From assembly GCF_021560175.1 (NCBI RefSeq), contig NZ_CP091110.1, positions 4,032,501 through 4,096,500 of the forward strand: a stretch of DNA of 64,000 nucleotides. Direction: 5' to 3'. The notes beneath the pieces were generated by a model, which saw nothing but the letters and a program-made list of their open reading frames with translations, did not search any database and was not told the origin of the DNA. Both the position numbers and the translations under genes were made by a program. Below, piece after piece: positions 35,044 through 43,911 of the stretch. Numbering within the stretch: position 1 is the stretch's first letter; every line of letters starts with the position of its first letter. Source of the stretch: Neobacillus drentensis (lineage in GTDB: Bacteria; Bacillota; Bacilli; Bacillales; Cytobacillaceae).

Positions 35044-35778
35044 TTATTGCACCTCGACTATTTTGGCGAATTCCTTAAGGCTGGTAGAATATGTAACATA
35101 GGTCCGGGGTAACAAGTATCGTTCCTTTTTTGTACTAGAAGAAGTATATGGGCCAGGGGTGGTTGTCAGTCCATACCTGTAATACTTTTCCGTTTCACTT
35201 ACCACTCGCTTATTGGTGTTTCCGTACGGGTATGCGAGTGCAATTACCTTTTTTCCAGTGATTTTCTCAATCTTCTCTTGCGAATCTTTTAATTCATACG
35301 TGAGCTTCTCAGATTTCGTAAGATCAGGATGGGTAGCTGTATGTGACTGAATTGAGATTAAACCTGAATCGGTTATTCGTTTTATCTCTTGGTCTGATAG
35401 ACGATTAGGCCTGCCAATAAAATCAGAAATGACAAAAATGGTTCCTCTCGGCTTAAACTCCCTTGTTTGCAGCATTTGAAAAATGGTCAACACATTTAAA
35501 TTATTTTTATAGCCATCATCAAAGGTGAGAAAAATCGGTTTTTTTACATTCACTGCTTCGCGCCATTGTTCAAATGTTAATAACGTAAAACCATGATCTC
35601 GCAGGTAGATCATTTGTGCTTCAAAGTTTTCTGGCGTGACATAAAGTTCCTTGGACCCAGTACCTGAATATTCAGCAATAGAGTGATAAATAAGAATCGG
35701 TATTTTTTGAGCAGCATTTCCCTTGCCTGGTAAGGCCAAAACAGCAATGGTTAATAATACAATAAAAAATATTTTCAT
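35044..35778 (-). CDS. Secreted polysaccharide deacetylase
   Basis: 244 residues with a signal peptide (MKIFFIVLLTIAVLALPGKGNAAQ). NodB-type carbohydrate esterase 4 motifs are present: ILIYHSIAE, the catalytic base and metal aspartates in TFDDGYKNN, metal histidines in SHTATHPDL and YPYGNTN. It probably removes acetyl groups from cell-wall or extracellular polysaccharide. GGGAGGAAC precedes the ATG. It is divergent from the HAD phosphatase gene. Confidence 0.9.
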   Translation of the reverse strand: MKIFFIVLLTIAVLALPGKGNAAQKIPILIYHSIAEYSGTGSKELYVTPENFEAQMIYLRDHGFTLLTFEQWREAVNVKKPIFLTFDDGYKNNLNVLTIFQMLQTREFKPRGTIFVISDFIGRPNRLSDQEIKRITDSGLISIQSHTATHPDLTKSEKLTYELKDSQEKIEKITGKKVIALAYPYGNTNKRVVSETEKYYRYGLTTTPGPYTSSSTKKERYLLPRTYVTYSTSLKEFAKIVEVQ

Positions 35779-35918
35779 TTAATGTTCCTCCCTTCATTTC
35801 AGTTAAAAGAATCTAAATTACTATTTCCTTTTGCCTAATTTGTCATTCGGTCATAAGAGATGATATCTCCTCTCAAATGGTGGTAAACTATTCATAACTT
35901 TTAAAAAGGAGAACACTG

Positions 35919-36707
35919 ATGACAAAGTTTAAGGTCCTATTCCTAGATATTGATGGCACACTTGTAACACCTGATAATAGATTTGAAGAATCAACAAAAG
36001 AAGCCGTTGCCCAGGTTCAGGCTAAAGGGATAGAAGTATTTCTTGCCACTGGAAGGCCGCTCCACGAAATCGATGATTTAGCCTCACAATTGAACATTCG
36101 CTCTTTTATTGGCTATAACGGGGCCAACGCAGTATATAAAGGTGAAGACATTTTTCAGGAACCGTTAGAACCAGCATTGATTAAGCGTTACCTCACAATT
36201 GCAAAGGAACACAACCATGATGCCGTTCTCTATACAAATAAAGAAAATCTCTTCACTGATCTACAAGAACCCTTTATCCAAAAATTTATTGAGGTGTTTC
36301 ATTTTCATAAAAACGAACTGTATACCCCAGACTTCGAGCGTGATATTTTGGGCATAACACTGATTAATTTAAAAACGGAGGATGTTTCCCTTTATGAAAA
36401 CGAGTCAGGTATTCATTTATCACAAGTGAATGTTGAAGGACTTAGGCATTGCTATGATGTGATTAGAGATAAGATTAATAAGGGATTTGGAATTCAAACG
36501 TTATTAAACTACCTCAACATCCCAAAAGAAAGTTCGATTGCCTTCGGGGATGGGATGAATGATAAGGAAATGCTGCAAGCTGTTGGCGAAAGCTTTGCGA
36601 TGGGTAACGGCCACCCAGATATTTTTCAATATGCCAAACATAGAACAACAGATGTTACAAACTCTGGGATCTATAATGGTTTGAAGAAGCTTGGATTAGT
36701 TGAATAA
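35919..36707 (+). CDS. Cof-type HAD-superfamily phosphatase
   Basis: 262 residues. HAD motif I is FLDIDGTLVTPD, motif II ATGRP, motif III a conserved lysine (KINKGFGIQTLL) and motif IV FGDGMNDKEML. The C2-type cap domain (about 85-185) identifies the Cof/YkrA/YwpJ group, which dephosphorylates sugar phosphates, FMN or PLP-like compounds. The substrate is not predictable. It is a single gene with GGAGA upstream and a long terminator downstream. Confidence 0.9.
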   Translation: MTKFKVLFLDIDGTLVTPDNRFEESTKEAVAQVQAKGIEVFLATGRPLHEIDDLASQLNIRSFIGYNGANAVYKGEDIFQEPLEPALIKRYLTIAKEHNHDAVLYTNKENLFTDLQEPFIQKFIEVFHFHKNELYTPDFERDILGITLINLKTEDVSLYENESGIHLSQVNVEGLRHCYDVIRDKINKGFGIQTLLNYLNIPKESSIAFGDGMNDKEMLQAVGESFAMGNGHPDIFQYAKHRTTDVTNSGIYNGLKKLGLVE

Positions 36708-36708
36708 A

Positions 36709-36760
36709 AAAAGAAATGCAGGTATTTCAATAGTGGAATACCTGCATTTCTTTTTTTCCT
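36709..36760 (+). terminator. Terminator of the HAD phosphatase gene
   Basis: A 17-bp stem starting AAAGAAATGCAGG with its complement, followed by T-rich sequence. Confidence 0.88.
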
Positions 36761-36914
36761 CTGCGCTTTTTATGCAAAAAAATGTTGTTATTTCGTGATT
36801 TCAGTCTTGTTTTGATAGCTTTTGTCAACCAGCAGGAAAAATGTATACCTGATGGTGAATAACTAGTTAATGAACAAAAAATTTCCTATATAAATAGAGA
36901 GAGGAATGGATTTT

Positions 36915-37886
36915 ATGAAGACCTATACCTTAAAAGAGGTTTCCAAAAAAATAAATGTAACTCCTGGGACATTACGAAAATGGGAACAAGACTTTGAAGA
37001 TTTACTTGATATCCCACGAACAAAACAAGGAGCCAGAATATATACGGATATAGAGATTGAATTGTTAGTAGAAATAAAACAGATGGCTGATAAAAAAGTG
37101 AGCAAAGACGCCATCCGTCAGGAAATGCAAAAAATCGAAGAGCCGGAGAAAGTCGAGGGTTCATCTATGCACCTATATACTTCAGAAGTGTTTCCGGAAG
37201 ATGAGATTATTCCGGATCCAGATGTCTCGTCAGAAATCAATCTCGAAAAGATGAATACTTCCGAGCCGCAAGTATCTTTAGAAATTGTCCCAGAAGAGGC
37301 CATTACTCAGTTACCAATTGAGGAGAGTGCCATGAAAAATACGGAGCTGTTTTTTGACGCAATGGAGAATTATAAAAAAACGTTCTTAAGTGAAGTAAAG
37401 GACGAAATTCGCACTGTCGTTCGCAAAGAAGTTCTAGAAGAAGTAAAAAAGGAAATTTCAAAAGGTACTTTTGTAACGGTAAAAACAATCTCTGATTCCA
37501 TTTATAAATCCTCCGAAAATACAAAGGCTGAAATTCAAGTTTTATCGGAGTCTATTGAAAAAGTATCAGAGGAAACGACAGACTCCTTGAAACACCTTGC
37601 AAATAAAGTCGCGAATGTTTCCTTAGAAACCTCTGAAGAGATCTTTTCCCTTTCAAAGCAGCTATCTGAAACTTCTGAAGAACTTTCCCATTATGTTGAT
37701 GTCACAAATAACGAAATCTCCAGTTTAGCTGAGGCTATTACAAAAGACCGTGAATTCCTTATTGAGGAGCGGAATCAATACCGACAAGAAGTTACCCAGA
37801 GAGAATTGGCCTTCCAACAAATGCTAACTAACTTCCGTGATGTCGCAGCTGCAAAAGAAAAGAAATGGTGGAAGTTTTGGGCTTGA
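36915..37886 (+). CDS. MerR-type DNA-binding coiled-coil protein (DUF3967-like end)
   Basis: 323 residues from ATG 36915 (AGAGAGGA 9 bp before; the ATG at 36906 touches the ribosome site). A MerR-like winged helix occupies 1-70 (YTLKEVSKKINVTPGTLRKWEQDF ... RTKQGARIYTDIEIELLVEI). A low-complexity acidic linker (about 80-145) and a long coiled coil (150-310) follow. The end EKKWWKFWA matches the aromatic tail of DUF3967 proteins. The fold plan equals that of RacA, encoded 106 bp downstream, so a role in DNA anchoring or segregation is possible (inference). Confidence 0.75.
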   Translation: MKTYTLKEVSKKINVTPGTLRKWEQDFEDLLDIPRTKQGARIYTDIEIELLVEIKQMADKKVSKDAIRQEMQKIEEPEKVEGSSMHLYTSEVFPEDEIIPDPDVSSEINLEKMNTSEPQVSLEIVPEEAITQLPIEESAMKNTELFFDAMENYKKTFLSEVKDEIRTVVRKEVLEEVKKEISKGTFVTVKTISDSIYKSSENTKAEIQVLSESIEKVSEETTDSLKHLANKVANVSLETSEEIFSLSKQLSETSEELSHYVDVTNNEISSLAEAITKDREFLIEERNQYRQEVTQRELAFQQMLTNFRDVAAAKEKKWWKFWA

Positions 37887-37992
37887 GTATTTTTCAACTT
37901 TTGTTTTGGCGCATTCCTTTTTATTCGTTAAGATTTTCTTAGTCTATCGTCACTCTTGTTTGTAGCTTATTCTATCTTTAGGAGGATTCGGC

Positions 37993-38517
37993 ATGAATAC
38001 TAGTGAAGTAGCAAAGTTATTAGGGGTATCTTCGAGTACGATCCAGCGTTGGGTAAAGCAGCTCGAACTGCCAATGGAAAAAAATGAACGAGGTCATTAT
38101 TATTTTAGCAGCCAAGATATTCAGCAATTAAAAGATATTCACGAAAAACTACAAGCCGGAACACTTCTTCATGAGATTAGCCCAGTGGGAGAGAAAAAAA
38201 GCATCCGAAAAGGGACTGTGAAGGCAAGTGAAAATGATGAAGCAATGGAAAAACTAATAGGGAAGGTCAAGGAATTGGAGATAAGTCTACATGCCAAAGC
38301 AGATTCCGTTGCTTCCTATCAATTGCTTCAGCATCGAAGAGAAATTGAGGAATTGCAAGATCAGGTTAAAAATTTAACCCAACAAATGGAACATCTCCAA
38401 AGTAAGTTGAACGAATTAACCTCACCGTTACTTCCCGAAAAACCTTTGGTCTTTGACCAAACAAAAACAAAACGAAAAAAGAAGAATTTTATGAGCAGTC
38501 TGTTAGGTTTTTTGTAA
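37993..38517 (+). CDS. racA: Chromosome-anchoring protein RacA
   Basis: 174 residues. The N-terminal MerR-like domain (MNTSEVAKLLGVSSSTIQRWVKQL) is very similar to B. subtilis RacA, as is the coiled coil with YQLLQHRREIEEL, and the C-terminus is basic and hydrophobic (KRKKKNFMSSLLGFL), the likely DivIVA/pole-contact region. RacA tethers the origin-proximal chromosome to the cell pole at the onset of sporulation. GGAGGATTC precedes the ATG. It follows the larger MerR/coiled-coil gene in the same direction. Confidence 0.9.
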   Translation: MNTSEVAKLLGVSSSTIQRWVKQLELPMEKNERGHYYFSSQDIQQLKDIHEKLQAGTLLHEISPVGEKKSIRKGTVKASENDEAMEKLIGKVKELEISLHAKADSVASYQLLQHRREIEELQDQVKNLTQQMEHLQSKLNELTSPLLPEKPLVFDQTKTKRKKKNFMSSLLGFL

Positions 38518-38520
38518 AGC

Positions 38521-38553
38521 AAAAGTCGAACGTACTTTACGTTCGACTTTTTA
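38521..38553. terminator. Terminator of racA (convergent region)
   Basis: AAAAGTCGAACGTA and TACGTTCGACTTTT arms, 3-nt loop, then T. Confidence 0.88.
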
Positions 38554-38560
38554 TGTTCTC

Positions 38561-39550
38561 TTATCCAGTTTTAAACTCAACTAATGGTCTTGTATATTTC
38601 TTTATAAAGTAACTGCCAAGGAGTTGACAGATGAAAAAGGACAAGAAGAAAAGTAGAATGTAATTTCCTGATAGAAACTGTAAAGTTTCATCCGGTAAGA
38701 TGGCTTGGATTGATTTTATAATAAAGCCATGGAATAAATAAACATATAACGTTCTTTCACCAATTTTTGTAAGTTTGTATTGTGTTGAGGGAATTAATGC
38801 AAAAAAACCGAAGACAACCAATAATGTCAGTGCATATTGAAGCAATCGCACAAGACCATCCGACCATTGCAATCCCCCCATGTTTGCATAAGAGGTATCC
38901 CCTAACAGCCAAGGCACTGCATCTTTTGGAAAGCCCATCCAGAAGAAAATCATTGTTGCAATAATGATCATAATCCCAATAGGTAGTGAATACTTAGCCC
39001 GTACAACCCGTTTTAACTGATTAGCATTCAGTAAAAATCCTAAAAGGAAATATGGGAAAAAGACAAAGGTTCTTGAAAGGCTTAAGAAACTTCCGGCATC
39101 CTCTACATAACCAATTGCAATCCCTAAAATGATTGCCACTCCCATACCGAACCACTTTAATTTAGCAAATCCATATAATAACAAATTCCAGAAGAAAAGG
39201 CTTAATAAAAACCATAATGACCAATGAGGATGGAGAAAATCAAAGGCCAATTTCTCTTCTTGGCCAATTAGATAATAATAAATGGAGTAAATCATCTGAA
39301 AGATTAAGTATGGAATTAAGATTTTCTTGACAGATTTTTTAAGATAGCCCTTCTTTCTATAGCCTTTTGCAAAATATCCAGAGATTAAGATAAAGGCAGG
39401 CATATGGAATAAAAATATCCCTGTATACAAAGTAAACAGTATTCCATCCTGCTCCTTAAGTGGACTAATGATATGTCCGAAAACAACAAGAAAGATCAAA
39501 ATAAATTTGGCATTGTCGAAGAATTTACTCCTTTTTGAAGTTGCAGCCAT
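38561..39550 (-). CDS. Acyltransferase family 3 membrane protein
   Basis: 329 residues, about ten transmembrane helices. The start KFFDNAKFILIFLVVFGHIISPL carries the conserved histidine of family-3 acyltransferases, followed by FLFHMPAFILISGYFAKG. Such proteins (for example B. subtilis YkrP) O-acylate cell-envelope sugars or other exported molecules. GGTGATTAG precedes the ATG. It is a single gene. Confidence 0.88.
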   Translation of the reverse strand: MAATSKRSKFFDNAKFILIFLVVFGHIISPLKEQDGILFTLYTGIFLFHMPAFILISGYFAKGYRKKGYLKKSVKKILIPYLIFQMIYSIYYYLIGQEEKLAFDFLHPHWSLWFLLSLFFWNLLLYGFAKLKWFGMGVAIILGIAIGYVEDAGSFLSLSRTFVFFPYFLLGFLLNANQLKRVVRAKYSLPIGIMIIIATMIFFWMGFPKDAVPWLLGDTSYANMGGLQWSDGLVRLLQYALTLLVVFGFFALIPSTQYKLTKIGERTLYVYLFHGFIIKSIQAILPDETLQFLSGNYILLFFLSFFICQLLGSYFIKKYTRPLVEFKTG

Positions 39551-39835
39551 CTAATCACCTCAGTCGAGTTATCGTTCAAAAAGGTATAGTAATATGTTTA
39601 TTTGTATTAATTATAATCACAAGAGAAAACCCTTTTGGACAGTATGAAAATTGATCCTAGTTATCCTTATACCCACAATATCATAAAAGTATTACAGCAG
39701 TATGTATTTGTTTTTACCAACTATTGCATAAGAATTACAATTTTAAAATAACGATACTATGTACCTACGATTAATTTACCAGGTAGTCCTTAAGAAAAGC
39801 TTAAATACAAAATCGCTGGGTGGATGCCACAAAAA
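39551..39835. other. Intergenic stretch without a gene
   Basis: AT-rich sequence between the acyltransferase promoter side and the nrnB terminator. I see no frame with a ribosome site, no repeat and no hairpin of note. Confidence 0.6.
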
Positions 39836-39860
39836 AAGAACTTAGGAGTCCTAAGTTCTT
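39836..39860 (-). terminator. Terminator overlapping the nrnB stop
   Basis: AAGAACTTAGG and CCTAAGTTCTT arms with a 3-nt loop and seven T on the minus strand. The stem includes the stop codon. Confidence 0.82.
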
Positions 39861-41109
39861 ATACATTCAAAATATCGACAAAGTTATTACTAATAATTTC
39901 ATGGAAGTCTTCCTTCAAGTCATCTATAGATAGATGTAGAAATGAGGACAACTGTTTTAAATATTCTTGGTCAAAGCGCAGCCATGAAGCATGATTTCTT
40001 TTTAGAGAGCGCTCCGCTTCAGGGAAACTGGAATACGTCGGTGCTTCCCTTTCGCCTTTATGGACAATATAAAAATTCCCGTCGCCCGTTGGAACAATAT
40101 AAGAAATTTCTCCATTATGATTTTGGTAACTTGTCCCAGTAGCAGATTCCTTTACATTAAATTCATTCCGATCAGTGTCTGGCTTCAGTGGGTTTAAGCC
40201 AAATACCTCGACTACAAACGTCTCAAAGGCCTCTTTTGACAAATCTGATCCAGATGCTTTTGGATGTCCCCCACCACCGAATTTTTGGGCAAACTGTGCA
40301 ACATTTACTTCATCATGAATGGTCCGAAATCCCATTTTCTTTCCCGAGACATTTAAAAGGACAATCATATCTAAATGTGGATAAATATTATTTAACGCGT
40401 TTCCAAGCTCAGACAAATACTGCTCAGCATGGACGATTCCAATACAATACTCATTTACAAAGGTCTGGATGGTCTGCATGCTTTTGGAGTGGATATATCG
40501 AGTAATCTTTTGTTCCTCAAGATTAAGAATCATATTTTCTGTTTCGGTTAACGAAAAGGATTCTTTATTTTCAGTCAGCCGCTTTAGCATTTCTTCTTCA
40601 AATCGTTCTCTGTTCAATATGTAAAATAAATCATTTAACCGCTTGGCTGTGACATTGTTATTTTCATCCCACTCCCAAGTATCATATTGACGGACCAAGT
40701 CAATAAATTCCTCTAATGCTTGATTTCTTTCCATTTTTTTATGCTCGATTAAGTAATCATAAAATAAAGAGGTTGCACAAGTCTTTTTACCATTATCATA
40801 TTCTGGAATCACTTTTCCCCATTTATATTCGTTAAAGTGCAAGGCGGTTACATGATGATCGATCATCTGAACAGGTTTCCCCTGCCGATACCGTTCTTCA
40901 AGCATTTTCTCGACTGACTCATTGACCGCTAAATCAGTAATATAAATTTCTTCCTGATGGTTACCAGGATGTGTTATAACTGCTTCCACACGCTTATTTA
41001 AATTTCGATAAGAACAGTAATAAACATTTGCCTGATCACCGAAGGCGATTTTAGCAATCAGCCCGCAACCGAGACCGTCTAAGTCAATATCCGTAAAAAG
41101 TCTTACCAT
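39859..41109 (-). CDS. nrnB: DHH-family nano-RNase NrnB
   Basis: 416 residues from ATG 41109 (GGATGGTG upstream). DHH phosphoesterase motifs: FTDIDLDGLGCG, ITDLAVN, MIDHHVTALH and RQYDTWEWDEN; the DHHA1 substrate domain has FGGGGHPKASG. It is close to B. subtilis NrnB (YngD, 398 residues), which degrades very short RNAs from the end to mononucleotides. The metal-binding aspartates and histidines are all present. It is a single gene. Confidence 0.9.
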   Translation of the reverse strand: MVRLFTDIDLDGLGCGLIAKIAFGDQANVYYCSYRNLNKRVEAVITHPGNHQEEIYITDLAVNESVEKMLEERYRQGKPVQMIDHHVTALHFNEYKWGKVIPEYDNGKKTCATSLFYDYLIEHKKMERNQALEEFIDLVRQYDTWEWDENNNVTAKRLNDLFYILNRERFEEEMLKRLTENKESFSLTETENMILNLEEQKITRYIHSKSMQTIQTFVNEYCIGIVHAEQYLSELGNALNNIYPHLDMIVLLNVSGKKMGFRTIHDEVNVAQFAQKFGGGGHPKASGSDLSKEAFETFVVEVFGLNPLKPDTDRNEFNVKESATGTSYQNHNGEISYIVPTGDGNFYIVHKGEREAPTYSSFPEAERSLKRNHASWLRFDQEYLKQLSSFLHLSIDDLKEDFHEIISNNFVDILNV

Positions 41110-41305
41110 ACAAGACACCATCCAATCTATTTTCCATAACGCTTAGTTTGTTTTTGATGAACGGATCCTATTCAGCATCCCTACATCCTCATACACGCTT
41201 TTCTTTCTATCTGCTTAATATATCGTAAATGGTAAATAAAATCGATTATTTTTTTGAAATTAATCCTGTATGAACCTAATACTTCATTATTAGAATAAAA
41301 AATTA

Positions 41306-41337
41306 AAATCCAGCCATCAAGAATCGTGGCTGGATTT
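41306..41337 (-). terminator. Terminator of the nitroreductase gene
   Basis: AAATCCAGCCA and TGGCTGGATTT arms; minus-strand tail T-rich. Confidence 0.83.
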
Positions 41338-41341
41338 AACA

Positions 41342-41821
41342 TTACGATAACCTTTTTATCTTATCAGCAATCGGTTTTCGTGGTTTTGGCTCTGGTATGA
41401 TTTCCGGATAACCAATTCCTAGCACACCGATTACTTCATATCCATTAGGAACACCAAGTATTTCCTTGTTGCGCTCTGTTGCCCCAATGGATGACCAAAA
41501 TGTCCCCACACCTTCAGCCCAAGCGGCTAAGTTAAAATTTTGAATAAAACATGCTGTCGCTAATGCATTTTCGATCATTTCTATTTGTGATGTACCATTC
41601 CTTGATAAAACAGCTATTACAGTAGGTGCATCGCCAAAGTTTGTTTTATGATTCAGTTTTTCTCTAGTTTCCTTCCCGACAAAAAGGATTTCCCACGGCT
41701 CTGTCATGCGATGATTCGGAGCCATAGCAGCGGCTTCAAGCCACGCTAATAGAGATTCTTCTTTTACTACATCAGGTTTAAACTTTTTAATATTTCTCCG
41801 ATTTTTAATTACATCGATCAT
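41342..41821 (-). CDS. Nitroreductase family protein (short form)
   Basis: 159 residues. FMN-binding features of the nitroreductase fold: RRNIKKFKPD at the start, AAMAPNHRMTEPWEILFV, and AWAEGVGTFWSSIGA before the final GVLGIGYPE. It is shorter than the typical 180-220 residues; the internal helical region is reduced. It is likely an NAD(P)H-dependent flavin oxidoreductase of unknown substrate. It lies 68 bp downstream of the M50-like gene and may be co-transcribed. Confidence 0.88.
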   Translation of the reverse strand: MIDVIKNRRNIKKFKPDVVKEESLLAWLEAAAMAPNHRMTEPWEILFVGKETREKLNHKTNFGDAPTVIAVLSRNGTSQIEMIENALATACFIQNFNLAAWAEGVGTFWSSIGATERNKEILGVPNGYEVIGVLGIGYPEIIPEPKPRKPIADKIKRLS

Positions 41822-41888
41822 TTTGTCCTCATCACTCCACTTCTAACTTTTTTTTAAATTCTACTAAGATATACTCTTACCTTTTAAC

Positions 41889-42572
41889 TTAAATTCCTAC
41901 CTTATAATAGCCTCTTTTAAAACCATAAAAACAAAACCATATTGCTTGCAGGAAGAAAAACAGCCCCCAAAATGATGCCGGAAGAAATCCGGTTATTCGG
42001 GCAAGATTTGCCGCGTCCCCTGCCGCCTGTGGCTGTATTACGCTAATAAACAAAATTTCATATGCACTTTGAACAGAATCCACTAATATGATGGCTGCAA
42101 TTAATAGTAATACATGGTTTCTAATACGTTGGCTCCCTTTTATAAGTAATAAAAGAAAGGCAGCTGCGAAGGAGCAAAGCCAAAAGATCCCGTATGGATT
42201 ACGGACCCAAAATATGAGATTTAAAAAAATAAAGGCTAATATAATATCAATTAACATGTTTTCCTTTTTTCTTCTTAACAGCCAAAAAGAAAGGAAAGCT
42301 GTGAAAGATGCAAAGGTGTAGCCTGCAAGACTTGTGAAGAAACTGCCCATCCATGTTGATTGATTGCTAATCGTGGCCCCTTCCGAGTTCATAAATAATG
42401 AAATGGTTTCTACCCTTCCCCCAAATAGAGCTATGATGGCATGACCCGTTTCATGTATCAGCGTATTAATTATTTTCACATAATTTCCTATGATCGGTAC
42501 ATGAATCAATATAACCGCAATCACGAGGACAAGGAAAAATTTTGCACTGAATTTGTCCCGGACAAAACTCAA
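41889..42572 (-). CDS. M50-like membrane metallopeptidase family protein
   Basis: 227 residues from TTG 42572 (AAGGAG upstream). About six transmembrane helices; the zinc motif HETGHA is at residues 41-46 in the first membrane region, followed by IALFGGRVETISLF. This is the M50B-like arrangement seen in small Bacillus proteins. The remote third metal ligand (an NPDG-like aspartate) is not obvious; the nearest candidates are NPYG and DSVQSAYE. Proteolysis within the membrane is therefore likely but not certain. Confidence 0.8.
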   Translation of the reverse strand: MSFVRDKFSAKFFLVLVIAVILIHVPIIGNYVKIINTLIHETGHAIIALFGGRVETISLFMNSEGATISNQSTWMGSFFTSLAGYTFASFTAFLSFWLLRRKKENMLIDIILAFIFLNLIFWVRNPYGIFWLCSFAAAFLLLLIKGSQRIRNHVLLLIAAIILVDSVQSAYEILFISVIQPQAAGDAANLARITGFLPASFWGLFFFLQAIWFCFYGFKRGYYKVGI

Positions 42573-42721
42573 GTTAATTCTCCTTTTTTATCATAATTTT
42601 TTGCTTATCTATATTTTACAGTTTCCCTATATAATATTGCAAATATTCTCTCATATTACTTTGTTTCATTTATATTTTATCTGGGTATATCCTCATTAGT
42701 TCATTCGTTGGGTCGACAACC

Positions 42722-42750
42722 AACAACTTCTATGTTACCATTAAGTTGTT
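42722..42750. promoter_or_regulatory. Inverted repeat in the osmolyte-transporter promoter
   Basis: AACAACTT (42722-42729) and AAGTTGTT (42743-42750) are perfectly inverted with 13 bp between. TATATT (42753) could be the -10 element. A second inverted pair, GTTGG and CCAAC, lies just upstream (about 42707-42723). It may be the operator for the GntR-TrkA_C regulator encoded downstream (inference). Confidence 0.4.
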
Positions 42751-42786
42751 ACTATATTAACCTAATAAATTTGAGGGGGAATGAAA

Positions 42787-43911
42787 TTGATAGAATTCAA
42801 AAACATTGTAAAGAAGTATCGAACCAAAACCATTATTAATCCATTTTCATTAAAAATTGATGCAGGTCAATTAGTTGTCTTCATTGGTCCAAGTGGCTGC
42901 GGAAAGACTACATTGCTCAAAATGATTAATAAACTAATTCAGCCAACATCAGGGCAGATTTTTGTAAATGGAACGGATATTACCACGATGAATCCCATTG
43001 AACTCCGCCGTAACATTGGCTACGTTATTCAAAACACCGGGCTATTTCCACATATGTCTATAAAAGAAAATTTAGAATTAATACCGAAGCTTAAGGGGGA
43101 AGAGCCTGCTTCCATTGAAAAGAAGACCCATGAATTACTGGAATTAGTTGGCCTTGAGCCCAAGGAATATTTATATCGCTATCCAAAAGAATTAAGCGGC
43201 GGGCAGCAGCAAAGAATCGGTGTTGCGAGAGCCTTCTCTACTAACTCGGATATCATTCTCATGGATGAACCATTTAGCGCACTGGACCCAGTTACAAGAA
43301 GCTCCCTTCAAGATGAATTGTTCCAAATGCAAAAGGAATTAAACAAAACGATTATCTTCGTTACCCATGATATGGATGAAGCAATCAAAATAGCTGACAA
43401 AATTTGTATCTTGAAAGAAGGGGATATACTTCAATATGATACTCCGGAAAACATTCTAAAAAATCCTGCGAATCACTTTGTCGAAGACTTTATTGGCAAA
43501 CGCCGAGTGTGGAACAATCCAGAGTTATTATTGGCCGAAGATATCATGATTCAACATCCTGTTAAAATCACGTCTATGCGTACTGTACTACAGGCTATTG
43601 AGATTATGAAAGATCATAAGGTAGATAGTTTAATGGTGACAGACAAACATAATGTCCTTAGAGGGCTCGTGACATTAAAAAGTATCCAATTACTGAATCG
43701 AAATTTATCGATTGAAACGGTCATGGAGCGTAATGTCCTGTCGGTTGCACAGGACGCTAACTTAATCTCCGTGTTAGCCACGATGAACGAACATAAAATC
43801 GGATATCTTCCTGTGGTGAACAGTTCCAGCCAACTAACAGGCCTCATCACTAGAAGTAGTATTTTATCTGCGTTAAGCAGTCAATTAATTGATTTGGAGG
43901 TGGCATTTTAA
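42787..43911 (+). CDS. Osmoprotectant-type ABC transporter ATP-binding protein with CBS domains
   Basis: 374 residues from TTG 42787; GAGGGGG is 8 bp before it but only 1 bp before ATG 42781 in the same frame. Walker A is GPSGCGKTTLLK, the signature LSGGQQQRIGVARA and Walker B IILMDEPFSALDP. Two CBS modules fill about 245-370 (EDIMIQHPVKITSMRTVLQAIE ... VMERNVLSVAQDANLISVLATM). It is the OpuCA/OpuBA/EgtV type. The stop codon overlaps the next start by one base (TAATG), so the subunits are coupled. Confidence 0.92.
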   Translation: MIEFKNIVKKYRTKTIINPFSLKIDAGQLVVFIGPSGCGKTTLLKMINKLIQPTSGQIFVNGTDITTMNPIELRRNIGYVIQNTGLFPHMSIKENLELIPKLKGEEPASIEKKTHELLELVGLEPKEYLYRYPKELSGGQQQRIGVARAFSTNSDIILMDEPFSALDPVTRSSLQDELFQMQKELNKTIIFVTHDMDEAIKIADKICILKEGDILQYDTPENILKNPANHFVEDFIGKRRVWNNPELLLAEDIMIQHPVKITSMRTVLQAIEIMKDHKVDSLMVTDKHNVLRGLVTLKSIQLLNRNLSIETVMERNVLSVAQDANLISVLATMNEHKIGYLPVVNSSSQLTGLITRSSILSALSSQLIDLEVAF

